64,000 nucleotides of DNA from Apophysomyces variabilis. Taxonomy: Eukaryota; Mucoromycota; Mucoromycetes; Mucorales; Mucoraceae. The DNA lies in NCBI GenBank assembly GCA_002749535.1, contig MZZL01000386.1, positions 558,001 through 622,000 on the forward strand, given 5' to 3'. Below the pieces are notes generated by a model. The model searched no databases and had not been told where the DNA came from. It worked only from the letters and a program-made list of their open reading frames with translations. The position numbers and the translations under genes were made by a program. Positions 1-13,060 of the stretch are shown here, one piece after another; within the stretch, counting starts at the first letter, position 1; the number at the start of each line of letters is the position of its first letter.

Positions 1-175
1 GATAATAAGAAAGGTGGAAAGGCTATATTGGATCCAGTGGAAGAAGAGAAGAAACGAAAACGAGCAGAGCGATTTGGACTGGGCCCTGATGTGAGTTGTC
101 AGATCGATAGCATATAAACAAAGCTTTAATTAACGGTATTCTCTTCTGGTTTAGAACAAGAAACAAAAACAGTAG
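1..175 (+). CDS. SARNP/Tho1-like SAP-domain mRNA export factor, C-terminal end (partial)
   Basis: Only the last two exons are in the window. Bases 1-90 read in frame as a basic tail containing EEEKKRKRAERFGLGPD. A GTGAGT..TTTAG intron follows at 91-154, and the last exon (155-172) encodes NKKQKQ before TAG at 173-175. The KRKRAERFG signature is typical of the C-terminal part of the SARNP/CIP29/Tho1 family, SAP-domain proteins that work with the THO/TREX complex in nuclear mRNA export. The SAP domain itself lies upstream of the window, so the assignment rests on the short tail and is moderately secure. It converges on HRD1, with about 270 bp between the stop codons. Confidence 0.6.
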
Positions 176-442
176 AAAGAATCGATTCTTGTGTTTAACA
201 AGCAAAATACTTTGATTGATTTGACTTGGCGCATCCTTCAATTTGTTAATTAAAGCGAACCGGACAACTTATATTATTCTCGAGAAGAAAAAGGAAAGCC
301 AAACTATGTGAATAATCTTTCTTAAATCGTCATCATGAGTGAACAATAGCCAGATAACCCATAAAATTCGACCACCCGATGAGTTGTAGCTTTTTTTTTT
401 TTTTTACTTTAATTGTTAGGATTCTCTTTCTGAGCTGTTTTA

Positions 443-2696
443 TCAGCCTTCTGATGTGTGTTCCGCCATCTTTCCTTTTCGTTCATGTGCTGTTGAGCTT
501 TCTGCCACGTTGTAACCTCCCTCGGTTGAATTATCATTGGATGACTGTTCAGCTGGTGATGATTGTTGTATCTCTGACTGTTGTGTGTTTCCTTCTGAAG
601 CAGAATTAGCTTCTTGAGTCGTAGTAGTATTTGTGTTTGGTTCAGGTATGACACTGAGGGTCCTTGCCAAGACTTGCATGCATTCAAATATCTGACTTTG
701 GACAGTCTCTAAAACCTGCAGTTGCTGCACGATAGATTCACGCGTATTTGTGGAAAGAACAGCCAGCTGCTCTTCAGTTAATACAGTTGGTACTGTGCGC
801 GATGTAGTAGGCTGCTGGGCTGTGTCGGATGAATGGAATGGCACTCCAGAAAGCGGTACTAACGGTATCATTCCGGGGAAGGGACTATTCATCGAAAATG
901 ACGGAGGGGCGCCTTGCGTTAAATTATTGTTTTGTGGAGTAAGTATGCCCAGTGGCATGTTGGTTGCTGTGGGTAGATGTGCTGGATTGGGGTTGATATA
1001 GGATGACTGAGACGTAGTAAAGGATGCCACTGGTAAACCATTGGTTGAAGTGGGGCGATTAACAATATCTGGTATTTGTTGCTGTAGTACTGGTTGCGTT
1101 TGTTGCTGTTGTTGGACCGGGAAGTTGAGGTTGCTTTGCTGCTGGTTAATTCTCTGCTGTTCACTTGTCAAAGGATCAGCTGCGGGGGCACCGGCAGCCT
1201 GAGATCGAGCAACGTTCGACGAAGAATCTTGCCCTAGAAGAACAAGATTAGATACCATAACACAACAAAAATAAATCCATTTATATACCATCGGAAAGAA
1301 CCGACCGCCGGCTAATAAACAATAATAAGGTGAGACAAATACAACAATTTTATCATGGAGAATAATCATACCATGTCGGACAGCTTTGCTGCCGTTCAAG
1401 CCAGCTACGCAAACAGTGAAAATGGAATATATGTCCACAAGGCAGCTTCTTTGGTTGATCAACATTCTGATCTCTTTCTCTGTTGGGAGGAGCAGGCGTA
1501 CTTCCATCGCTTTCGGTATCATTCACTCGCATTTCTTCTCTACAAATAATACAGGTATCGTCGCTAGTTCGTGAAAGGTCTTCAGCAGTTGCATTTGCAT
1601 ATAGTTCGTTCATGTTGCGTGTCGCGCGTCGGTATCGATATAAATCTCTGCATTTCTGTATGAACGAACGGAAAGTCACGTAAACGTCGCGAATAATATG
1701 AAGCGGGAGCTGGTAGAAGATACAAATGAACAAAAAGAAAACCAGATATGTAATGAGTTTGAAAAACTCTGAAAGGCTAAGTAAGTAACAAACCATCTGT
1801 TTCTATATTCCTGTTACCTGTCACTAAATCCAAGTAAAACACATACATCGACTTGTTCTCCCATGGTTCTTCTGAACGCATATCAATAACATTCAAAATA
1901 TACCTCCCAACGACCGAAAGCATAGTGCATATCAAGATAGTATACTGAAGTACAAATGTTTCACTGAGCATCTCAGGTATTAAAATGCAGACAACTTCTG
2001 GTCATACCTCGAAGCCAAACATAATCATCATATTCGCACCCTTCTTCATGCTAACGTCAATGGCATGGTGGGCGAGCAAACAATCAATGATCAACAGCAG
2101 TAGCATTAAGTTGACCATACGGGCATGGAATGTAACTCTGTTTGCCGGTGTTTGCTCCATCTAAAAATAGGAGAAGTAATTGACATAAGAAAGCGAGAGA
2201 GATAGATAGACTTACGAAGTCTACGCGATCTTGACAGAGCCAGTGGAATATTTTCAAGAAGAGCAAAGTGGTGAAAACAATAACAAAATGTAAATCAAAT
2301 TCATCCCGAAATATAGTCATCGCTAAGCATGTCTCTGTCACGGCGTACCACGAACGTTCGTAAAGATGCTGCAGATCGCGAAAAGCGTTCAGTTATTCAA
2401 GAATGATATGTCGAACTAATACGTACTTCTACTTCGATCGCACGAAGTTCACCAAAAAATATAGCTTGCAGTGCTTTTCCAAGAAGTATGGAAACAAGTA
2501 AACCCATGTTTAACAGAATCTACCCGAATGGTCAGCTTAATCCTTGTGTGAAAGCCGAAACTCTTACCATTACACATGCGCTTGACTTGGACAAATAGAC
2601 GCAAGCTGCATAAAAGTTAGAACGTTGATGCATAGCAGATAATATAATTCCAAGCGACAGCAGGGTCGACACCCCGCCATAAACGGCGAGTCTCAT
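443..2696 (-). CDS. HRD1: HRD1/synoviolin-type ER membrane RING-H2 E3 ubiquitin ligase
   Basis: HRD1 is the ERAD ubiquitin ligase that forms the retrotranslocation channel in the ER membrane. The start at 2696 gives MRLAVYGGVSTLL, followed by FYAACVYLSKSSA, as in the family N-terminus. Hydrophobic segments follow on exons down to 1818, including MVNLMLLLLIIDCLL, MFGFE and NVIDMRSEEPWENKS. Intron 1769-1817 joins LDLVT to EFFKLITYLVFF. The RING-H2 (CIICREEMR ... LPCGHIFHFHCLRSWLERQ) lies on exon 1372-1768 and continues through a 23-nt micro-exon at 1289-1311, giving CPTCRRSVLSDG. About 25 extra residues sit inside the RING between CIICREEM and LPCGH. The cytosolic tail is rich in Gln, Thr and Ser, as is usual for fungal and animal Hrd1. 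Exact borders of the middle exons (about 1970-2580) were not all resolved. Confidence 0.93.
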
Positions 2697-4122
2697 GATG
2701 GTACAGTACAAGAGCAAAAGCTTCGAGTAACAAGAAAGGAAGGTTGAACCTGTCGCTTGCTCACACGTCAGGTAGCTAATTATTTAAACTCAGACATTAG
2801 CAGCGAGAAACAGAAGACATCGTCGGTATGCACTTGAGTTTGATTATGCATATAGAGGTCCCCTTTCATTGTAAGGCTTCTATTCCTTAAATGACCCTCA
2901 AGTTAGAGAAGGCTGAACTATTTTGTTGATACATGCATTAGATAGGGACCAACTAACAAATACACAGCTACTGAAGAAAACTTAGCTCTATCAACGAACC
3001 ACTGATTTTTAAAGTTGATATTTTGTTCTACTGTCGCTGATCTTGGGGAGTAAATGATCGACATGACCAAAGTGGCAAAAAGAAAGAACTCAGAAGACAA
3101 AGTGACTAGAGATCACGTTGAATTGCTGAGGGAAAACAAAGACGCCCAAATCACTTGCTGACCGAAGAAGATACCAATTATAATATGTTGGAGCTTTTCA
3201 GCAACAGCATGAAATGCTTTGAATTTATTTTCTATTTTCTTTCAATCAAGCCCAGTGCCAGCTCTTAGTTTTAGTGCTTTCATTTCCTTACTGATAAAAG
3301 ATTTGGTGGGGCCAATTCACTTTCTGGGCTGGCCAATGAAAATTCTGTGCACTGCATTGGATCGCAATCTAGTTAACTGGTCATCGATGTGATTGTTCTC
3401 AAAATTTGATGGCACACTTTTTATTTTTTGTTTTGAGGCGTTACCATTCATACTGAGTTGTGTTTCGTAACAATATCGATTTCGAAAGAGTTGGTACAGC
3501 CAAGAATATCTAACCAACAAATCCAGCACTTTGGATTTGCAAACTTTGACCTAATTATTCCATACTATGATATTTTCAAATGCAAAACGCTGTATCACTG
3601 GTATTTTCATGTCTTTTCTAATTTGATGGATCCAATGGTAAACCACTCAGTACCACAGTATTTTACTGCTATGTGCGGTGATTGAAAATCTTACATGATA
3701 TGGAACTTTGTATCTCTTCATCAAATGAGGGTAGATACAAACAGAGACATCAAGATCGCTTATGAGGCGAATTAGGTCTTCTTGATCCATAACAAAGTGT
3801 GAATTTAGCTGGTTTCTGTAAAGCGATAGGTGTTTTCCAAACAACCGGACAGCACATCGCTTGCCTAGCAATGTTAATTCTTTTTCACTGATAAACATAA
3901 ACAACCGCACTCGATGTGTATCCGTTATTTAAAACAAATAAATCTGCTACTTGCATAATCGCCCAGCTGCAGATCATTGAGTCTTCCCCCGAGGTTTAAG
4001 GTTCCTCGGGCAAGCTGGTGACTGTCAATGATAATGATTCAGAACCTGGTTTTCCCGAACCAGGAAAAAAAAGGATGATACTGAAATAGCTTCTTGGTCG
4101 CACGGTTCATCTCTTTATCCCC
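2697..4122. other. Intergenic region between HRD1 and CCH1
   Basis: This 1.4 kb AT-rich stretch lies between divergent HRD1 and CCH1 and must carry both promoters. I see several short minus-strand open frames (about 2918-3100, 3317-3529, 3647-3910). They lack a recognisable domain, shared splicing or reliable ATG starts, so I do not call a gene. Two neat hairpins lie just before CCH1 and are listed separately. Confidence 0.5.
3988..4064. other. Two adjacent stem-loops upstream of CCH1
   Basis: CCCGAGG at 3988-3994 pairs with CCTCGGG at 4004-4010 (9-nt loop). CCTGGTT at 4045-4051 pairs with AACCAGG at 4058-4064 (6-nt loop). Both are perfect 7-bp stems, GC-rich in AT-rich DNA, and end 59 bp before the CCH1 ATG. 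They could be in the 5' UTR or promoter; the function is unknown. Confidence 0.45.
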
Positions 4123-7100
4123 ATGTCTGATTCAGAAAGCATCGCCTTGGAATCAGACAAGGCAAAGAGGTTAAGCGGTCAATCTATTTCCAAAGCCAGC
4201 ATTCGTTCATCGCTCATACCACAGATCACTTTGACCGAACCTGCCAATCCTTCAGAGACCGAACAGCACGTTTCAGCATCCCATTCTTCGTACACATTAT
4301 CACCCGCATCACCTCGCATTCAATCCGTGCCTTCATCACCTCACAGTACTCCTTCTTTACCGCTTACCCGGGATCTGCTCCGAAGAAAAAACAAGCTTGA
4401 CAGAATATTAAACCATGAGCAGCAAAATTCGCCCGCCATTTCCTTTTCTTCTAGCACAGCAGTAGACGAACGTATCACTGCCGGACTTGGTATATTTTCA
4501 CCACGAGAATCAGCAACTCAGAGTGCAATGGGCTCTGGTCCTCGATCTAGAGCCAATTCGATACGCAGAGAAGATTATAGCCAACCATCATCGCCTCGAT
4601 ACAGTGATCAGTTCCAATTTCCATGGAATCAAGATCCCCTTTTGCTAAAACCGAGTACAGCCTCAGCTTCCTCTGAAAAAGATTATAGGCTTCGCTCGGC
4701 TACTTCTTCGGTTACTTCGAAGAGTGGGACATCCATGCGAAACGCCCCGTCCCTTAACGTTAACCCTGCGCATCATCAAAACACGGATCATCCATCCTAT
4801 ACCAACAATACACCAAGATTGGCCTCGTATCCAATGATTGGTCACGCTGCGCAGCCACGCGAAAGAAAAAGCAGAAGTAAATTGCTCAACATGCTTTACA
4901 ATACAGCTATTCGAGTGGTGAATTCTCGCGTTTCCGAAAGCACCGAACCATTTAGTCTACAGTCTATGCCAGTTGATGCAGGTCATTTATCCGAAGAAAT
5001 GGAAGCACCACGTAATTTCCCAAATCAAGAAGGTTCTCTCAGCCATGTCACCTCCACGGAGAAGCCTACCACAGTAGAACATATAGAAACCGACTATACC
5101 CAACTTGAAAAGACAAATTTACCCGAGCACCAACATCATGAGTCTTCATCCCCTCCCAACGTCAACACAACACTCCATTATACCGAAATTGGCACAGCGA
5201 GTCCTTTACAGGGCTACTCATTGTGTCTCTTTTCCCCTACTCATCCTCTGAGGCTTGCTTTGTGGAAGGTCGTACGATCGAGGTTAGTCATTGCACAAAT
5301 ACCAAATAAAGCAATATTTATTCTATTTATTCTAACTTAAATTATATTCCCCCCAATCCTCCCTTAGGCGTGCGGAAGCTTTCTTACTGATAATGATTAT
5401 GCTACACTGGTTCCTCTTGGCATGTATACCGATCTACGAAAACGATCAAAAATCAATCTTAAATGGTCATTGGAACCATTACATTATTCTCTACATACAG
5501 ATCATTTATACGTAAGACAAGGGAAGATGATTGATTGTGTTACTGACGGTTTACTGCAGCATTGATTCGTTGTGCAAAATCATTGTTTATGGGCTATGGA
5601 TCCCCCCGGATCAGGAGAAACGTACCAAAAAAGGAACACTGAGCTCTGTTTGGAATCGCGTTGGACGAATATTCCGGCTAGCAAAAGGACATAAACACCG
5701 AAAGAAATCTGATCGACGAGACTATGGTGTTCGCACCAATTCGCACACGCCTAATCATAAAGCTTATCTGAATAGCTTCGGCAACTCCATGGACTTTTTT
5801 TCCATGTTATGTTATTGGGTTGATTTTGCATTTATGGTAGAAGAATACCGGCATTTTACCTTATTTAAAGCATGCTCTGCCCTAAGACCTTTGCGTCTTC
5901 TGTCGGTTTTTCCAGGAACAGCTGTAAGTTGTGATTTTTTTTTTGCATTGCCAGATGGAAATGGCCATGGTTTAATGGACAGTAACTAGGTTATCTTGAA
6001 ATCTCTTGAAACAAGCTGGGAGCTATTGCTACTTGTCTCCGGCTTTATCTTCTTTTTCTTATTATTATTTGCGCTTATTGGACTAATCTCTTTCCAAGGC
6101 GTATTCTCTCGACGATGTTATGTCAATGAGGTCGGAAGCGAACGTATGTTTTCAGTCGTTTCTCATTACCAAAGGAAAAGGAACCACGCCAATTCACATT
6201 TATTTTTCTACAGCCATTTTGGTAGAACCAGCGCTGTATTGTTCAGGATTCTATAACGGTACTTCTGTCGTTGGTCCATACAATCCAGCAAAAGATGTGT
6301 ATAAATACCCGGGCTATAACGGTTATATCTGCTCCCATGGTCAGATTTGCATGGAGAAACCAGAAAACAATCCAAATTTTGGATTCGTCAATTTCGATAC
6401 AATATTCTATGCATTCTTGAACTGTTACACCTTCGTGTCTCTGGAAATGTGGACAGATATAATGTACCAAGCTCAAGATGCCGATTCTATCGTCGCCGCA
6501 TTGTACTTCTGCTTGGGCGTCTATGTGATTAGCTTCGTACTTACATTTCTATTGTTTGGTAGGCATATATTCTTGCCGAATGCCAAATTCGCTCGTCTTA
6601 CCTTTCCTTAGCTGTGATTACATCGGCATTTGCCCGTGTTCGCGCCGAAAACTCCGTGAGTGCTTTTACTGCGAAGAAAAAGCAGTATCCTCTGTTGAAA
6701 CATGCTGCAAGTGATGGCGACTCTACCCCCGAGGAACCCACCTGGATGTATGAAGAACCCCACCATGATTCTGGCATGGGCGTTACGAAGTTAAAGCTGA
6801 GAAGGTTTATGGTGAAGATCGTCAAAAGTCGAAGTTTTTTCTACTTTGGTGGTTTTCTCGTGCTCTTAGACCTTGCCTTCATGTGTGTTCGGTCCGTTTA
6901 CGTGAACGAATACATGCTAGAATTACTTGGTAAGCCTCTTTCAGGGTACAAACTAAAAAAAAAAGAAAAAAAAAAGAAATACTTAATGTAAATAATAGAT
7001 AACATTGAGACAGCATTCACATTTGTGTTTGCTATTGAAATTGTTGTGCGTATGGTAGGGGCTACCAGCTGGATGCAGTTTTGGGCATCCGGTAGGAATA

Positions 7101-10100
7101 AGTTTGATCTCTTCTTGGTTATTGTGACATGCGTGATCCAGTTACCAATTATCCAAGACTCAGAATCCTACCGCTACCTAACCGTGTTCCAATGCTTCAG
7201 AACTTATCGGCTTTTTCTCTGTTTACCGCGCGTACGGCGGATTCTTGTAAGAAGTTACAACCTGGAAGATGTCTGTCTAAGTAACATTCTGTCGATTGCT
7301 AGGCTGCCGCTCTAGGTAGCGGCGAAAGTATTATTAATGTTGTTGTGTTTCTTGTGTTAGCAACTGCACTTTGCGCGCCAATCTTTATGTTGATGTTTGG
7401 TGGAGATTTCGGTTTTATTCAGCCTGACGAAACGGAGCTACGGTTTGATACCTTTTGGCAGTCGTTTGTGACATTGATCATGGTAAGAGTACAAATCTAG
7501 AGACTTGCAATTCACGTCTTCTATAGCTATACACTAGCGAGACTTGGACGGTAAGAATTACGTATTTCTACGAAGATTATCTGACACAAGCATCCATGAC
7601 CACAGGATCTTCTGTACAACGCCATGGAGAGTCAACCACACTATGGCACCATTTACGCGGCCATCTTTGTTAGTCTCTATTTTGCGTTCGGAAGATGTAA
7701 GTATAACCCGTAAGGTGGCATAAACAAGATATTAACGTCCACGTAGATATCATGTCTGGCTTGTATATTGCGGTGATTCTAGAAAATTTCGAACTGGAAG
7801 ACGACTTCATCAAGCAGTACCAGATAAAGCATTTTATTCGACGACACACACCGAAAAATGTCCCTAGAAGCGAGACATATCTAAACAGGTAATTCTTGCT
7901 ATCGGTTCTTGCGACCTAAAACCATTACCCTAGAATATTCGGAATGTTTTATACTGCTTCTGAAGAAAAGAAGGTTCAAGTCCGAAAGCTTCCAACGAGC
8001 CTGACGGCAAATATGTCTAAATCCCGTATGACAGAGCTTTTGATCGATTCTAGAGGTTCCATCCAACCGAGCGAGAAGGAAGAAAAATCACCACGTCTGG
8101 ATGGAAGAGCGGAAACAGCTTTCAAGAACATTTTATTCTTTGGAAAGCACGAGGAGAAAGTAAGAGATGTTAAACCAAGGTCAGCTCTCGGATCCTATGG
8201 ATCATACTCTTTCTTTTGCTCGCTTTTCATTATTGACCAAATCGAAAATATAGTCATCCAATACCTATGGATCCCTCGGCTGATGATAACGTTGATGATT
8301 ACGAATTAATTATCGCAGAAGAAAATCGTCGCGCTAAGAAAGATAGTGTACCACCAGTAAAGTCGCTGTTACTTTTCTCGGAGCGCAATCGATTTCGATA
8401 TTGGTGTAAATTACTTGTCGGCGTCAATAACGATAGCAAGGCTGAGCGCCGCAATGTATTCAACTGGTTTATCATGGCTTGCGTCGTATTGAGCATACTT
8501 ATGGTTATTTTGGATGAGCCGTCCACTCGCAAGATCCGTACGGATACGATCAAGCAATCAGTGTTCGATAGGATCGACATTGTACTCAGTCTTGTATTTG
8601 TAGTTGAAGTCATTATTCGTATTATTGCTTATGGACTTATTTTACCACAAGGCGCATACCTCCGAAATCCTTGGAACCAGTTGGATTTTTGCGTTGTGCT
8701 TCTCAACTTCATCATGATATTTGTTTGGCCAGACCAAATACCTAGAGGACTAACCACCGTTCGGAGCTTGCGTGTGTTGCGATTGATCCGATATTTTAAC
8801 GGAGTGCGAGAGATATTTGCAGATCTCTTCCATGCAGTGCCCTTGATGCTGGACGCTCTGGTACTGACGTTCCTTGTTTTGATCCCTTTTGCTGTTTACG
8901 GCGTGAATATATTCGGCGGCCGACTGTGGCTCTGCAATGATGGAGAAGTCTTGGGTCGATCCGAGTGCGTTGGCGAGTATATGAACAACGTCAGTGGAGA
9001 TGATAACCAGCAGCTCGATGTCCTGATACCAAGGACGTGGCAGAATCCGCATGCCAACGCGTATTCCTACGATAGCTTCCCTCTCGCGTTATCTCATCTT
9101 TTTACCATTACGTCTACCGAAGCCTGGGTTGATTCCATGTTTTTTGCTATGAGCACCCCGAGCGAACCGGGCATGCAACCAACGTTTCATTGGAACTCGC
9201 CCATGATTTATCATTCCATTTTCTACGTGGTATTTATGATTGTATCTCATGGTACGGTCCAGCTTTTCATTGGCGTAAGTAGACAGCAAATGATATTTAT
9301 GCGGTTACTAAACCCTCCGTCAAGGTTATCATCGAGAAATTCAAGCAAAGGTCGGGGATTTCCACCCTTACATTGAGACAGCGGCAATATTTGGATCTGC
9401 AGCGTCAGTTAGCTGAAATCAAGCCTACCACGAAGACCTACAGACCCGAATCAAGGATCCGCGGATTGTGCTATGACCTTACTGCAAATAAAAGGGGCCT
9501 CTTCAGTCGCTTGATGATGGGTGTTGTAGTATTGAATATATGTAAGCAGAAGATCTTCTGTGATTTCGGTTATCTTGATTGATCGTTTTTCAAACAGGTG
9601 TCATTGCCAGCGAATTCCAGAATGAGCCAGGTTGGCTTGAGAACCTCCAAGGTAGATAGCAATTAGTGCAAAAGCACGCATATACTGATTGCAGCGAAAT
9701 ACAGACTATAGTTACTTTGCGTTTACTGTGATCTACGTAGTAGAGGTGATCATTAAATGCCTCGGGTTAGGCTGGAAAAAGGTTGGTAAATATTTACGAT
9801 ATTTCGATAACTGAATCTTCTTTTTAGTGGACAAAAAGCAAATGGAATTGGTACGATGGTTTTATTGCAGGAAGTGCGCTTATATTATTGATCTTAAGAT
9901 TTACCTTATCGAATGTATGTGACCAATGGACGTTTTATTTTTGCTTATTTCTTACAGAGGCTTTCTATGTTTCTGTAGCTATGGGCCTTACGTATGGAGA
10001 GGTATTGCCTTGTGTTTGCGGCCTTTCGTCTGGGTGCAGGTGTTGATGCACTGCAAACACTTTACCATACTGTAGCGTAAGTCGAATTATTCTACCATTT

Positions 10101-12010
10101 ACGTTTTAGCTTACGACTGAGACCGAAACACTTAGTATGTCTATGCCCAGTATCATACGGGTGTCTGCTGTATTCATGCTTGTTATGTGCCTTTTTGCCA
10201 TGGTTTTCATGGAATTTTTTGGACTCACAAAGTACGGCCGAAATGGGACTGATCACAGTAATTTCCGTGATTATGGGAATGCATTGCTTCTCCTTGTAAG
10301 GATGACCACAGGTGAAGCCTGGGTAAGATTTCGAAAAAATATATAATGTAATATGTTGAGGCTTATGATGGCTACAGAACGAAGTAATGATGGATTACAC
10401 CGTCCTCCCTCCCAACTGTGTATGGTCGGACGACTATTTAAACACGGATTGTGGGTCGCCTGGCTGGGCGTATTTCTTATTTAATGTCTTTTACGTTATC
10501 TGTACTCATATTTTTATGAACCTTTTTACTGCGGTAAGGAGATAGGGCACTTGTATGTTTGTTGGGGACTTGACTAAGCGCTCTGGTTAGGTTATCATCA
10601 GTAATTTTGAGTACGCCTATGAGACACGGACACGGTTCACTCTTATAGGAAAGAGTGATCTTCGGAGGTATATGATTTTCACCCTACGTGATGGATAAGT
10701 TCTTACCGATACCTGATCAGATTTAAACATGCATGGGCAGAGGTTGATCCTTCTGGTACGGGATACATTCAGAAGAAGGACGTAGCAAAATTTTTGCATG
10801 TAAAGTGTTTATTGTATATTTGACAGTGTCTCCTGACTGAGCTATGTAGCACTTACGAGGGCGGTTACGATTGAGTATATATGATGATATACATAGCATC
10901 AGTCATTTGCGCAAGTTGAGTATGAAGGGCATTGACGAACGGAAAACGCAAACGAAAGAAAAGGGAATGGCATCATCTCCCTTGCAATACAATATCCGAA
11001 ACGTCGAAAATTGCTTGGCCAAGCTGGACCCCACAGAATTACAACGCCGGCGAAAAGAATACAATCTGTATTACATGGTACATGTGTTTGTGAACCAACG
11101 CATTGAGATGTTAACGAAATTTGTAGGAAATTATCGGTGCAGAGACATCCAAAGGTATCTCTTTTGCAGATGTCCTTACTATCATGTCGTATCGCTTTAT
11201 TAATATTGAAGAGTCTTTAACGTAAGTGCATATATATCTACTTTATACAATGGAGATGAACACAACCTTTGATTTCTTGCTAGATTGGATCCTTTGATTG
11301 CTCGTTTGGAAAAAGTGGAACAGTTAAATCAAGCTTATGCTGTGGAAAAGGCCTGTGGCGTATTTTTAACCGTAGCGCAGAGGAAACGTTATCTTCAGCA
11401 GCTTTGGCAAAAGCGAAATGAAGAAGAGCTGAAAAACTTGGGTGCGAACACATGTCCATCTCCGGGAACCGATGTGGCCTATCTTTCCGTTTCTCACCGG
11501 CCTAGTAATGACACGTTAAGCGAGCGAAACAAGAGACGGCCACCTCCAGGTAAACAAGTACTATTCTTTGTTAGCACACAGAGACTGAACTTGCTTTCAA
11601 CCATCTTAGTACCAAGGATCGTAGTCGAAAATGTTCCTGCACCTACATTGGATTCCATGAATGATCGCGCTTACTCTTCGCCGGCAGCGTCATTGAGTGT
11701 TCCGGTTTCACCCATGTCTTTTGTTTCGAACGATTCACTGCCTGGTTCCCCTTTCGGTGCTGATTCTTTACACGTTGTTCCCGGGTCCTCTAGTATCCGT
11801 GGGTCATCTTCACCCATTCAAGATTACGATGAAAGTTTATTGTTTGGAAGCGGAGGGCTTTCTCCTTATCCTACTAGTCCAGGATCGCGACAAAACTGGC
11901 TTTGGATGGACGGTAATGCAAGCATGTCGTCAGAGCAAGCAGAATCACTCTTAGATTCGTTAGAGAAGAGTCCTTGGTCAGGTAATCCAAATGAATTGAG
12001 CGTGTCATAA
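4123..12010 (+). CDS. CCH1: CCH1-type voltage-gated calcium channel alpha-1 subunit
   Basis: This is a plasma-membrane high-affinity Ca2+ channel with four homologous six-helix repeats spread over many exons. The first exon encodes about 385 Ser/Pro-rich cytosolic residues. Repeat I begins near 5370 (EAFLLIMIMLHWFLLACIP), with pore TFVSLEMWTDIM near 6430. Repeat II begins near 6830, with S4 FRTYRLFLCLPRVRRIL and pore LYTSETWT near 7530. Repeat III is on one large exon, with S4 RSLRVLRLIRYFNGVREI and pore TITSTEAWVDSMF. Repeat IV spans about 9480-10600, with pore RMTTGEAWNEVMMDY. Each pore carries a Glu, so the filter reads E/E/E/E. An EF-hand-like stretch (DPSGTGYIQKKDVAKFL) follows near 10745, then a long Ser-rich tail to TAA at 12008. 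The S4 of repeat IV is unusually poor in positive charge. The channel normally works with Mid1, which is not seen here. Not every splice junction was resolved. Confidence 0.95.
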
Positions 12011-12086
12011 AAGGAATGAAGCAACTGATCATAAGAATAATAGACATGCTCCAGGGAGAGAAATGAAATGTAATATATGTAATTTG

Positions 12087-12360
12087 ATATACCCAGTTTT
12101 TATCCTGTTGTTTTTATTGTGTTTCTCAATTTTTTTCTTTGTAAAATGCTCAATGTAGTTTGTACTTTTCATTTCGATGGAAAGGTGATAGAAAACTAGA
12201 GATATCATATATTAAATTGGAATATATAATTTGCCAACTTTCTCTCGTTAGCCTTATGAATTTTAAAAAATTCTGTTTATTTGCTTCCTATGATGGAGGG
12301 ATGAATGAGCGCAACTCGGATAGAAGAAGATTTTACGTACTGCTCGACGAAACGTTACCA
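12087..12360 (+). repeat. Dispersed repeat R1, copy A
   Basis: This segment aligns along almost its full length with 14745-15012 in direct orientation. Shared blocks include TTGTAAAATGCTCAATGTAG, GTGATAGAAAACTAGA and TTGCCAACTTTCTCTCGTTA, with scattered substitutions and small indels. By eye identity is roughly 85-90% in the first 170 bp and lower after. It starts just downstream of the CCH1 stop. Confidence 0.85.
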
Positions 12361-12897
12361 TTGTCAATTACTGTATTATCATGATTCCTCATTTGGGGTA
12401 GGTAGATTTGCGTGTCCATTTCTTTGGCTGTTGACAGACCGCGCAGAACTTATCTGCCTGTCAGGAATGCCTACACATCTATAATTGCAGCATGGTAGAG
12501 CCATTTAACCGCTTGTATTTTTCATCATGTTCTACGTATCCGTAGCTGGCTTCAATATTTCTCATGTGTTCATCTGGTCTTTGATACCCTACACTTGCCT
12601 TTTGACTTGCAGAAGGGTACTTAGTAGCTAGGGAAACAGAGAAGAGGATAACACGCAATCAGGCAATTTGGTTAAAGATTAGTGTCGCTTTAAACTACAG
12701 GAGTTATGCGACATCCGTACGACTTGTATGCCATTTGTACGATTAATGCGACCTATGAGACCTTCCCATCACGATTGTGGTCTCGTGAATCCGGTGAGAT
12801 ATCTCTTTATCGACGGCTGCAACATGGCTATCTGTAAAGGTCTTGAACTGGTTCGTAACCAACTCATGGTCGTGGATGCTCATGTACTTTAGGATAG

Positions 12898-13060
12898 AAC
12901 TGGCTAGCCGTATCACTATTCTTTCCCTCTAGTGTTCCCCACTTATTTCGTTGTATATCCTGTATCCTCAACTCTGTTTTTGCGATGTTTTCTTTCTTGC
13001 GATAAAGGCAAGAAACTATGGCTATTTTACAAAAGGACACGTTGCATGTAGAGTTGATGT
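12898..13060 (+). repeat. Dispersed repeat R3, copy A
   Basis: This segment aligns with 21215-21388. Shared pieces include ACTGGCTAGC, TCCCACTTATTTC and GTTGCATGTAG / ATTGCATGTAG. It is more diverged than R1 and indels are frequent. It lies about 540 bp downstream of R1 copy A, so the two may be parts of one element. Confidence 0.65.

Noticed and set aside
443..1522. Single long open frame spanning the HRD1 tail and RING-adjacent intron
   Set aside because: Its first 120 codons are intron and wrong-frame sequence. The real path uses the RING exon, the 23-nt micro-exon and then this frame from 1246 down.
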